Source of the DNA: Treponema sp.
GTDB taxonomy: Bacteria > Spirochaetota > Spirochaetia > Treponematales > Treponemataceae
Direction of reading: 5' to 3'
Assembly: GCA_017645785.1 (NCBI GenBank)
Contig: JAGCNW010000008.1
Coordinates: 1 to 64,000, forward strand
Length of the DNA: 64,000 nucleotides
Shown piece by piece: positions 8,164-15,426 of this stretch. Position 1 is the first letter of the stretch; each line of letters opens with the position of its first letter. The notes under the pieces were generated by a model. The model did not search any database and had not been told where the DNA came from. It saw only the letters and a program-made list of their open reading frames with translations. The position numbers were made by a program, and so were the translations under genes.

Positions 8164-8799
8164 TTAATTTCTCCAACCAAGAGAGCCGTTAAAGAAAGCG
8201 GATCCGGACACCACAATGTCAACTCCGCTTTGCAAAACGGAGTCCAACGTTTGGGCGTTCACGCCGCCGTCAACGGAAATTTTATAGTTCAAGCCAAGAT
8301 TTTCGCGAATTTTCGCCAATTCCCTAATCTTGTCCAAACATTGGGGAATCAACTTCTGGCCGCCAAAGCCCGGCTCGACAGACATTATCAATATAATATC
8401 GGCAAATTCGAGCGAATTCTTCAATGTTTCCACGCTGGTGGCGGGTTTTACGCTGATTCCGGCCTTTTTTCCGCAGGAATGGATTTTTTCTATAAGTTGA
8501 ACGGCTGTGTCGGGCGCGGCCTCTTGGTGGAAGGTTATCCAATCCGCTCCGGCCTTGGCGAATGACTCGATTTGCCGCTCCGGATTTTGGACCATAAGGT
8601 GAACGTCAAAGGGCAGCTTTGTGAGCGGCCGCAAGGAGCGGACTACAACCTGGCCAAAGGACACTTCGGGAACAAAAGTTCCGTCCATAACGTCGATGTG
8701 GACGACGTCTCCCCCGCCCTTCTCTATTTTTTGAACGGCTTCCGCCAAGGCGCCAAAATCGGCGGACAACAAAGACGGAGCCAAAATTTGTTTATTCAT
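8164..8799 (-). CDS. rpe: Ribulose-phosphate 3-epimerase
   Basis: Interconverts ribulose-5-phosphate and xylulose-5-phosphate in the pentose phosphate pathway. The 211-residue TIM barrel shows the family signatures APSLLSADF at 7-15, VHIDVMDGTFVPEVSFG at 33-49, DVHLMV near 65, and the phosphate loops MSVEPGFGGQKLIP and SVDGGVNAQT with GSAFF at the end. Metal ligands (His and Asp of HIDVMDG, His of DVHLM, Asp of SVDGG) are present. No ribosome site precedes ATG 8799; instead a -10 box ends nine bases upstream, so the mRNA is probably almost leaderless. It is the first gene of a set with three envelope-type proteins. Confidence 0.95.
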   Translation of the reverse strand: MNKQILAPSLLSADFGALAEAVQKIEKGGGDVVHIDVMDGTFVPEVSFGQVVVRSLRPLTKLPFDVHLMVQNPERQIESFAKAGADWITFHQEAAPDTAVQLIEKIHSCGKKAGISVKPATSVETLKNSLEFADIILIMSVEPGFGGQKLIPQCLDKIRELAKIRENLGLNYKISVDGGVNAQTLDSVLQSGVDIVVSGSAFFNGSLGWRN

Positions 8800-8808
8800 T
8801 TGGCGTCT

Positions 8809-8837
8809 ATTATACCATTAAATGTTACGGCCGTAAA
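8809..8837 (-). promoter_or_regulatory. rpe promoter (near-leaderless)
   Basis: TTTACG at 8837-8832, a 17-bp spacer and TATAAT at 8814-8809 on the minus strand, overlapping the last codons of malQ. The ATG at 8799 is nine bases beyond the -10 box. Confidence 0.6.
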
Positions 8838-10395
8838 GAGCGGACAGAAAGGCGAGGCGGCGGGCGCGGTCGGCGGTAAGGCCGGCCAAGTCAAAGCGCC
8901 AAGTCCAGTTGGTTCCCACGGTCGAAGGAGCGTTCATGCGGCCCTCGTCTCCCGCGCCCAAAATGTCTTGGATTGGAATCACGGCCATGTTGGCCGCGCT
9001 GGCGATCGCCGCCTTTATCAAGGCTTTTCTCAGCTCGCCGGAATCCGACAAGGCGCGGGCTTCTTTTTCTTCCATCTCGCGGCCAAAGGCGTATTGGGCG
9101 ACGATTTTGATGACCTCGCCGCTGGCCGAGTCAAGCCAGCCCTGCATAGTTTGGTTGTCGTGCGTTCCCGTGTAGACAACGCAATTTTGACAGAACATGT
9201 GCGGCATAAAGGGATTGACCATTCCGTTTTGCTTTATTTCGTCAGGGTTAAAGGCGAATTGCAAGACTTTCATTCCAGGGAAAGAGAAGGCGTCGCGAAG
9301 GGCGCGGACTCCGTCGGTTATCACGCCCAAATCTTCGGCGATGATCGGAATGTCGCCCAACTGCTTTTTTATGGCGTCAAAAAAGGCGCGGTTGGGGCCG
9401 GGAACCCATTTTCCGTTTATGGCGGTGTCCTCTCCGTAGGGAACCGACCAATAGGCCTCAAAAGCCCTAAAATGGTCGACGCGGACGCAATCCACCAAGC
9501 TTAGGCAGCGGCGAATGCGGAAAAGCCACCAAGCGTAGCAGTCCTTGGCCATCTCGTCCCAATCGTAAAGGGGGTTGCCCCACAATTGGCCGGTCGCGCT
9601 AAAGTAGTCCGGAGGAACGCCGGCTACGCATTTAGGGCTTCCGTCTTCCTCCAATTGAAAGAGCTTTTGGTTGCCCCAAACGTCGGCGGAATCAGGCGCC
9701 ACAAAAATCGGAATGTCGCCGATTATCTTTATTTTCTTTTCGGCCGCGTATTTTTTCAGCGCCCCCCACTGTTGGGCAAAGAAGAATTGTATGGCCTTTA
9801 TCCGCTCCACTTCTTGCTCATGGTCGGCGTTCCACTTGGCGACGGCCGAAGGATCGCAGGAACGCAGGTCGGCCGGCCAGTACTTGAACCAAATGCCGGC
9901 GGTCTTTTCTTCGGCGGCCTTCTTGTCGTAAAAGGCCTTTATCGTCATAAAGCTGGCGTAGTTGTCAAGCCAGGCGGCGTTTTGCTTTTTAAAGGCTTGG
10001 TAGGCCGCCTTGTCGTCGGAAGAAGAATTTTTTAGAAAATAATCGGCTGCCGAGTCCAAGACGGGATTTTTCCAATAAACCACGCCGCCAAAGTCAACGC
10101 GGCCGTCGAATTTTATCCAGTCCGGCGGAACGATGGAGTCCGCGTCCGCCCAGCCGCGTTTTGCCAAATCGTCGAGGTCTATCAAAAGGGGATTTCCAGC
10201 GAAGGTGGAGAAGGAGGCGTAAGGAGAGTCTCCGTAGCCCGTAGGTCCGAGGGGCAGGATTTGCCACAAGGTTTGTCCGGCCTCTGCCAGCCAGTCTATG
10301 AATTTATAGGAAGGAAGGCCCAAGGTTCCGATTCCCGCGGAACCGGAAAAGCTAGTCGGATGGGCCAAAACGCCGCTTGTTCTATTTGCTTTCAT
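8818..10395 (-). CDS. malQ: 4-alpha-glucanotransferase (amylomaltase), first paralogue
   Basis: GH77 enzyme that moves glucan segments between maltodextrins. The 525-residue length is typical of bacterial type I enzymes. Seen motifs are the N-terminal FSGSAGIGTLG and LPLGPTGYGDSPYASFS region, the nucleophile loop VRVDHFRAFEAYWSVP near 305, the acid/base IIAEDLGVI near 350, and YTGTHDNQT near 400 with the transition-state Asp. The start ATG 10395 follows a GGAGG site, with a TACAAT box overlapping it. A larger GH77 paralogue lies at 57844-59874, so this organism has two. Confidence 0.95.
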   Translation of the reverse strand: MKANRTSGVLAHPTSFSGSAGIGTLGLPSYKFIDWLAEAGQTLWQILPLGPTGYGDSPYASFSTFAGNPLLIDLDDLAKRGWADADSIVPPDWIKFDGRVDFGGVVYWKNPVLDSAADYFLKNSSSDDKAAYQAFKKQNAAWLDNYASFMTIKAFYDKKAAEEKTAGIWFKYWPADLRSCDPSAVAKWNADHEQEVERIKAIQFFFAQQWGALKKYAAEKKIKIIGDIPIFVAPDSADVWGNQKLFQLEEDGSPKCVAGVPPDYFSATGQLWGNPLYDWDEMAKDCYAWWLFRIRRCLSLVDCVRVDHFRAFEAYWSVPYGEDTAINGKWVPGPNRAFFDAIKKQLGDIPIIAEDLGVITDGVRALRDAFSFPGMKVLQFAFNPDEIKQNGMVNPFMPHMFCQNCVVYTGTHDNQTMQGWLDSASGEVIKIVAQYAFGREMEEKEARALSDSGELRKALIKAAIASAANMAVIPIQDILGAGDEGRMNAPSTVGTNWTWRFDLAGLTADRARRLAFLSALYGRNI

Positions 10396-10460
10396 TCCTC
10401 CATTGTATCACAATTCGCGCGATTTTGCAAATGCGGGCCAATTTCGCCAAGCGCAGACGC

Positions 10461-10489
10461 TTGCAATAAATGATTTTTTTCATTATATT
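10461..10489 (+). promoter_or_regulatory. suf operon promoter
   Basis: TTGCAA at 10461-10466, a 17-bp spacer and TATATT at 10484-10489. ATG of sufC is nine bases downstream, so the predicted transcript starts within a few bases of the codon; no Shine-Dalgarno sequence is seen. Confidence 0.65.
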
Positions 10490-10498
10490 GCTACTATT

Positions 10499-11245
10499 AT
10501 GGCGGAAAATTTGCTTGACATACAAAATATAAAGGTCGGCGTGGGCCAAAAGCTCGTGCTTGACGGATTGAATTTGCAAATAGGCGCGGGCGAGACCCAC
10601 GTCTTGATGGGCCCAAACGGAGCCGGAAAGTCCACGCTGGGAAACGCGATCATGGGAAACCCGGCCTACCAACTCCAGGGCGGAAAAATCCTTTTTGACG
10701 GACAGGACATAACCGAGCTCGCCGCTGACAAGCGCGCCAAGGCCGGCATTTTCATGTCCTTCCAAAACCCTCTTGAAGTCCCGGGAATCAGCCTTGAGAC
10801 TTTTATCAGAAGCGCGATCCAGCAAAAGACCGGCGAGCGCGTGAAGCTCTTTGCCTTTCAAAAGGAGCTCAAGGCCGCGATGGCGCTTTTGGGCATGGCG
10901 GATTCCTACGCTTCCCGCGACTTGAACGTGGGCTTTTCCGGCGGCGAACGAAAGAAGAGCGAAATACTTCAGCTTTTGATGCTAAAGCCAAAGCTCGCCA
11001 TTTTGGACGAGACCGACTCTGGCCTTGACGTAGACGCGGTTAGAATCGTGAGCAAGGGAATCGAAGAATTCCAAAGGACGCAAAACGGTTCCCTCTTGAT
11101 TATCACCCACTCCACAAAAATTTTGGAAAGCTTGACCGTGGACAAGGCGCATATTTTGGCCAAGGGAAAAATCCTAAAGACCGGCGGCACGGAGCTTGTT
11201 CAAGAAATTAACGCAAGCGGTTTTGAAAAATATTTAACTGACTAA
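10499..11245 (+). CDS. sufC: Fe-S assembly ATPase SufC
   Basis: ABC-type ATPase of the SufBCD scaffold that builds Fe-S clusters. I use ATG 10499 (MAENLLDIQNIKV, 248 residues), the family's normal N-terminus; an upstream in-frame codon would place the promoter inside the gene. Walker A GPNGAGKSTL, a Q-loop at MSFQNPLEVPG, the signature GFSGGERKKSEI, Walker B PKLAILDETDSGLD and the switch His in LLIITHST are all intact. It starts sufC-sufB-sufD-sufS, with 11 bp to sufB. Confidence 0.96.
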   Translation: MAENLLDIQNIKVGVGQKLVLDGLNLQIGAGETHVLMGPNGAGKSTLGNAIMGNPAYQLQGGKILFDGQDITELAADKRAKAGIFMSFQNPLEVPGISLETFIRSAIQQKTGERVKLFAFQKELKAAMALLGMADSYASRDLNVGFSGGERKKSEILQLLMLKPKLAILDETDSGLDVDAVRIVSKGIEEFQRTQNGSLLIITHSTKILESLTVDKAHILAKGKILKTGGTELVQEINASGFEKYLTD

Positions 11246-11256
11246 CTTATAGTTTT

Positions 11257-12672
11257 ATGGAAAAAGAAAAGATTCAAGTACAGGATATAGACCGTTCCAC
11301 CTACGACTTCAAATACGAAGAGTCCGACAAGGACTTTTACCGCATGGAGTCCGGCCTTTCGGAAGACATCATAAAAAAGATTTCGGAAGAAAAGGACGAC
11401 CCCCAGTGGATGCGCGAGTTCCGCCTAAAGTCATTGGCCATCTACAACCAAATGAAGGAGCCGGAATGGGGTCCCGACATTAGCGGCCTTGACATCGCGA
11501 ACATTTCTTCATACGTTCGCCCCAAAACAAAAATGAGCGGAAGTTGGGAAGAAGTTCCCGACGACATAAAGAACACTTTTGAAAAATTGGGAATCCCCGA
11601 AGCCGAACGCGCCTCCCTTGCCGGAGTCGGAGCGCAATACGACTCGGAGCTTGTCTACCACAACGTGCAAAAGGAAGTTTCAAAGCAAGGCGTCGTTTAC
11701 TTGGGCTTTGAGGAAGCGCTCAAGAGCGAAGAATGGGGCCCCATGGTCCACGAATATTTTATGACCCTTGTAAAGCCCAACGACCACAAGTTCGCGGCGC
11801 TCCACGGAGCGGCTTGGTCGGGCGGAAGCTTTGTCTACGTTCCCAAGGGCGTGAAATTGTCGTTCCCATTGCAGTCTTACTTTAGATTGAACGCCAAGGG
11901 CGCGGGCCAGTTTGAGCACACCCTGATCATCGTCGACGAAGGCGCGGACTTGCACTTTATCGAAGGATGCTCGGCGCCAAAATACAACGTGGCCAACTTG
12001 CACGCAGGCTGCGTGGAGCTCTTTGTAAAGAAGGGCGCGCATTTGCGTTATTCGACAATCGAAAACTGGTCAAAGAATATGTACAACCTCAACACCAAGC
12101 GCGCCCGCGTCGAAGAAGGCGCCTCGATCGAATGGGTGTCGGGCTCGTTTGGAAGCCACATCTCATACTTGTATCCCGAAAGCGACTTGGTTGGCGACAA
12201 GGCCCGCGCCGAATTTACAGGCGTGACGTTCGCCGGCGAAGGCCAGAACCTTGACACAGGCGCGAAGATGCTTCACTTGGCGCCCAACACTTCAAGCGTA
12301 ATAAACACAAAGAGCATTTCTAAAAGCGGAGGCGTTTCAACATACCGCAGCGCCGTTTACATCGGAAAGAACGCGCATGGCAGCAAGGCAAGCGTCTCAT
12401 GCCAAAGCCTTATGCTGGACTCCCAGAGCCGGAGCGACACGATTCCCGCGATGACAGTCTTGACCGACAAGGCCGACGTTGGCCACGAAGCCAAGATTGG
12501 CCGCATCTCAAGCGACGCGATTTTTTATTTGATGAGCAGAGGCGTTCCCGAAGAGGAAGCCAGGGCCATGATAGTCTCGGGCTTCGCAAGCCCTGTGTCC
12601 AAGGAACTTCCGCTTGAATACGCGGTCGAAATGAACAACCTTATCCGCCTAGAGATGAAGGGGACGCTATGA
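11257..12672 (+). CDS. sufB: Fe-S scaffold protein SufB
   Basis: Core scaffold subunit of SufBC2D. The 471 residues match the family (about 465-495). Recognisable features are the start region KYEESDKDFYRMESGLSED, the segment GAAWSGGSFVYVPKGVKL near 180, the beta-helix core (EGCSAPKYNVANLHAGCVEL, NLNTKRARVEEGASIEWVSG), and the C-terminal part SVSCQSLMLDSQSRSDTIP followed by GHEAKIGRISSDAIFYLMSRG. The conserved Cys of CSAPKY and the Glu of GHEAKIG are present. It ends by an ATGA overlap with sufD. Confidence 0.97.
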   Translation: MEKEKIQVQDIDRSTYDFKYEESDKDFYRMESGLSEDIIKKISEEKDDPQWMREFRLKSLAIYNQMKEPEWGPDISGLDIANISSYVRPKTKMSGSWEEVPDDIKNTFEKLGIPEAERASLAGVGAQYDSELVYHNVQKEVSKQGVVYLGFEEALKSEEWGPMVHEYFMTLVKPNDHKFAALHGAAWSGGSFVYVPKGVKLSFPLQSYFRLNAKGAGQFEHTLIIVDEGADLHFIEGCSAPKYNVANLHAGCVELFVKKGAHLRYSTIENWSKNMYNLNTKRARVEEGASIEWVSGSFGSHISYLYPESDLVGDKARAEFTGVTFAGEGQNLDTGAKMLHLAPNTSSVINTKSISKSGGVSTYRSAVYIGKNAHGSKASVSCQSLMLDSQSRSDTIPAMTVLTDKADVGHEAKIGRISSDAIFYLMSRGVPEEEARAMIVSGFASPVSKELPLEYAVEMNNLIRLEMKGTL

Positions 12673-13784
12673 AAGAAACGCTCTTGAATCCCCTGCCCGT
12701 CCTCACTTGGAACTGGCTCAGAATGAACAAGGCCCTTTTCTCGGAGGAAGCGGAACGCAATGCCAAGCCCGCGGCATTGGAGACAAGCGAGCTTCCCGCC
12801 GGAGCGACATTCACAAGCGGCAATGCGGCGCAAAACAAAAATCTTTCGCAAGCCCAAGAAGCGGCCGCGCAAATCGCAGGCGCGATGGGAAAAGAATTTG
12901 ACGCTTTCCTTGACCAAAACGACGCGCCCATCGCAGTCCTTGAATTGCAAAAAGGCTTTAACCAAAGCGCGGCGATTTTTGTCCGCGCAAAGATAGAAGA
13001 CGGCGCGGCCGCCTTCCAGCGCCTTTTGGTAAAGGCCGCGGACAACGTTGAAGCCAACATCATAATCGAATGGGCCGGCGCGCAGAGCGGCCTCAACGCC
13101 TTCCAGACAAAAATCCAAGCCGGCCGCGACTCTAAAATTCGCGTCGCCACCGTTCAGCTTTTGGGAAGCGGCTTTGTCCACCTCAACGACATCGGAACCG
13201 CAGCCGGGGAAAACACAAGGATAGAAATCGCCCAGCTTGAGTTGGGAGCCAATAAAATTTACCAGGGAATCCGCTCCGTCCTGGCAAAAGGGCGGGCGGC
13301 CTTTGTCCACAACGCGGCCTACTGCCTCGACAAGGACCGCGAGCTTGACATGAACTTTATCGCGGAGCAAACGGGCCGAGATACTCAAAGCCTTATGAAC
13401 GTTTACGGAACGCTCAACGACAGCGCGAAAAAAACTTACCGCGGAACGATAGACTTTAAAAAGGGCTGCTCTGGTTCCGTCGGAAACGAATTGGAAGAAA
13501 CGCTTTTGCTTAGTCCCGATGTCGTCAACAAATCGATTCCGCTCATTTTGTGCGACGAAGAGGACGTTCAAGGCGAGCACGGAGCGACAATCGGCCGCTT
13601 GGACGAAAGCGTCTTGTTCTACATGAACGCGCGCGGAATAAGCTTGGAAGAGGCGCAAAAAATGATGGCCCGCTCAAAAATCGCAAGAGTGGCCGCGTTA
13701 ATCGGCGACGACCAAGAGGCGCAAAAAGCCTTGGACTTTTTTGACGCGTCGATGGAAGACGGCGCGAACGGAGGCAACGAATAA
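12669..13784 (+). CDS. sufD: Fe-S scaffold protein SufD
   Basis: Paralogue and partner of SufB in the SufBC2D complex. The 371-residue protein has a divergent N-terminal half (LPVLTWNWLRMN is the typical opening) and a conserved C-terminal half: SGFVHLNDIGTA, RAAFVHNAAYCLDKD, LILCDEEDVQGEHGATIGRL and DESVLFYMNARGI, which include the Cys and His used at the SufB-SufD interface. Its start overlaps the sufB stop by four bases and its stop overlaps the sufS start by one base (TAATG), so the three are translationally coupled. Confidence 0.94.
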   Translation: MKETLLNPLPVLTWNWLRMNKALFSEEAERNAKPAALETSELPAGATFTSGNAAQNKNLSQAQEAAAQIAGAMGKEFDAFLDQNDAPIAVLELQKGFNQSAAIFVRAKIEDGAAAFQRLLVKAADNVEANIIIEWAGAQSGLNAFQTKIQAGRDSKIRVATVQLLGSGFVHLNDIGTAAGENTRIEIAQLELGANKIYQGIRSVLAKGRAAFVHNAAYCLDKDRELDMNFIAEQTGRDTQSLMNVYGTLNDSAKKTYRGTIDFKKGCSGSVGNELEETLLLSPDVVNKSIPLILCDEEDVQGEHGATIGRLDESVLFYMNARGISLEEAQKMMARSKIARVAALIGDDQEAQKALDFFDASMEDGANGGNE

Positions 13785-15004
13785 TGCGCGACTACAAAAA
13801 GGACTTTCCGATTTTCGCAGACAAAAAAAACGAGAGCCTCATTTACTTTGACAATGCGGCCACGGCTCAGCGGCCCCAAAAAGTTTTGGACGCGCTTGAA
13901 AACTTTTACAAAAGCGACAACGCGAATCCCTTGCGCGGCCTTTACGATTTGAGCGTCCGCGCGACGGAAGCCTACCAAAAATCCCGAGCCACAATTGCCA
14001 GCTTTGTCGGAGCGGCCCAAGCCGAAGAAATTATTTTTACAAGAAACGCAAGCGAATCATTGAACTTGGTCGCCTACACTTACGCGCTTTCCAACTTGCG
14101 CGAGGGAGACGAAATCGTCGTAAGCGTGATGGAGCACCACTCCAACATTCTCCCTTGGCAAATGGCCGCGCAAAAAACCGGAGCCAAGCTTGTTTGGCTT
14201 GAATGCGACAAGGAAACAGGCGCGATTCCGCAAGCGGAATACAACAAGATAAACGCAAAGACAAAAATCGTCGCCATCACCCACGTTTCAAACGTTTTGG
14301 GAACGACAAACCCGATAAAAGAAATCGCGGCCCTCGCCCACAAAAACGGAGCGGTGATCGTTGTTGACGGAGCGCAAGCCCTGCCCCACATCGCTGTCAA
14401 CGTCCAGGACTTGGACGCGGACTTTTACGCCTTTAGCGGCCACAAATTTTGCGGCCCAACTGGAATCGGCGGCCTTTACGGAAAGCGGGAGCTTTTGGAA
14501 AAGATGCCGCCATTTTTGCGCGGCGGCGAGATGATAGAATACGTTACGCGCGAGGGCGCGACTTGGGCCGAAGTTCCCGCAAAGTTTGAGGCGGGCACGG
14601 TCAACGTAGGAGGCGCGGTAGGAATGGCCGCCGCCGCCGAATACTTGCAAGAGATTGGAATGGAAAACATCGCCCGCCACGACAACGAACTTTGCGCGCT
14701 TTTAGTTCAAAAGATGAGCGAGATTCCCCACGTCAACATTGTTGGAAACAAGGACGGAGCAAAAAGGTGCGGCATCGTCACCTTTACGATTGACGGAGTC
14801 CACCCGCACGACATCTCCAGCATTTTGGACACCGAAAAAATCGCGATCCGCGCCGGCCACCACTGCGCGCAGCCGCTGGGCCAACACTTGGGCGTTCCCG
14901 CCACCGCGCGCGCGAGCCTCTACTTTTACAACACCGCCGAAGAAGTGGACATCTTCTGCCAAAAGCTCGCGCGGGTAAGGGAATGGGCGGGATATAAGGA
15001 TTAA
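13784..15004 (+). CDS. sufS: Cysteine desulfurase SufS
   Basis: PLP enzyme that takes sulfur from cysteine and passes it to SufU or SufE. In its 406 residues the PLP lysine lies in FSGHKFCGPTG near 225, the cofactor Asp in VVDGAQALPH near 197, and the active cysteine in RAGHHCAQPLG near 363, the class II (SufS/CsdA) arrangement. It ends the sufCBDS block. Its usual partner sufU lies 3.2 kb further on, after an antitoxin gene and a phase-variable lipoprotein gene on the other strand. Confidence 0.96.
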   Translation: MRDYKKDFPIFADKKNESLIYFDNAATAQRPQKVLDALENFYKSDNANPLRGLYDLSVRATEAYQKSRATIASFVGAAQAEEIIFTRNASESLNLVAYTYALSNLREGDEIVVSVMEHHSNILPWQMAAQKTGAKLVWLECDKETGAIPQAEYNKINAKTKIVAITHVSNVLGTTNPIKEIAALAHKNGAVIVVDGAQALPHIAVNVQDLDADFYAFSGHKFCGPTGIGGLYGKRELLEKMPPFLRGGEMIEYVTREGATWAEVPAKFEAGTVNVGGAVGMAAAAEYLQEIGMENIARHDNELCALLVQKMSEIPHVNIVGNKDGAKRCGIVTFTIDGVHPHDISSILDTEKIAIRAGHHCAQPLGQHLGVPATARASLYFYNTAEEVDIFCQKLARVREWAGYKD

Positions 15005-15016
15005 AAAAAGGAAAAA

Positions 15017-15316
15017 CTACGCTATCTTCTTGCAGACAGGAATTTTCTTTAGGGCGCTTGCGATTTTGACTTGCGTTTCTCTTAAGTCTAATTCATTCTG
15101 CATATTAAGCCAAAATTTTGAAGTCGTTCCAAAATATTTTGCAAGTCTAAGAGACATCTCGATAGAAATTTTCCGTTTGTTATGAACCAAATCCAAAATT
15201 GAACTTGTTGTAACGCCCAAATCTTTTGCAAGCCTGTAAGGCGTAATTTCAAGCGGGTCCAAAAATTCCTCAACCAGAATATCGCCAATCTTTGGCAACT
15301 CAAAACTCTTGCTCAT
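15017..15316 (-). CDS. HigA-type XRE antitoxin, no toxin partner seen
   Basis: I take ATG 15316 as the start (MSKSFELPKIGDILVEE, 99 residues), which follows a TTGATA-17-TATATT promoter by six bases. The protein matches the HigA/VapI family: EEFLDPLEITPYRLAKDLGV opens the helix-turn-helix, SSILDLVHNKRKISIEMSLR is the recognition helix region and KYFGTTSKFWLNMQNELDLR is the family's C-terminal signature. In a HigBA module it would neutralise an RNase toxin and repress its own promoter. No RelE/HigB-like gene is adjacent on either side, so it is an orphan antitoxin or a regulator of other genes. A 10-bp palindrome sits in its promoter spacer. Confidence 0.85.
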   Translation of the reverse strand: MSKSFELPKIGDILVEEFLDPLEITPYRLAKDLGVTTSSILDLVHNKRKISIEMSLRLAKYFGTTSKFWLNMQNELDLRETQVKIASALKKIPVCKKIA

Positions 15317-15322
15317 GCATAC

Positions 15323-15351
15323 AATATAACACACACAGATATATCTATCAA
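15323..15351 (-). promoter_or_regulatory. Promoter with internal palindrome for the HigA-like gene
   Basis: TTGATA at 15351-15346, a 17-bp spacer and TATATT at 15328-15323 on the minus strand. The spacer contains the palindrome AGATATATCT (15337-15346), a likely autoregulatory operator. The ATG follows the -10 box by six bases (leaderless). Confidence 0.6.
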
Positions 15352-15369
15352 GCAGATATTTTTTCCACT

Positions 15370-15404
15370 AAAAAAAAAGCGGGCCGCCCTAATGACAGCC
15401 CGCA
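15370..15404 (-). terminator. Intrinsic terminator of the DUF285 lipoprotein gene
   Basis: On the minus strand GCGGGC (15403-15398) pairs with GCCCGC (15384-15379), followed by a run of nine T. It lies 23 bp beyond the lipoprotein stop codon. Confidence 0.8.
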
Positions 15405-15426
15405 AAATCAATCTTACTCCAAAGAT

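Noticed and set aside
10403..10498. Upstream extension of sufC
   Set aside because: The added 32 codons run through the promoter and do not belong to the SufC family; ATG 10499 is preferred.
12525..13658. 377-codon frame opposite sufD
   Set aside because: Long only because of codon bias in sufD; sufD itself is certain and coupled to its neighbours.
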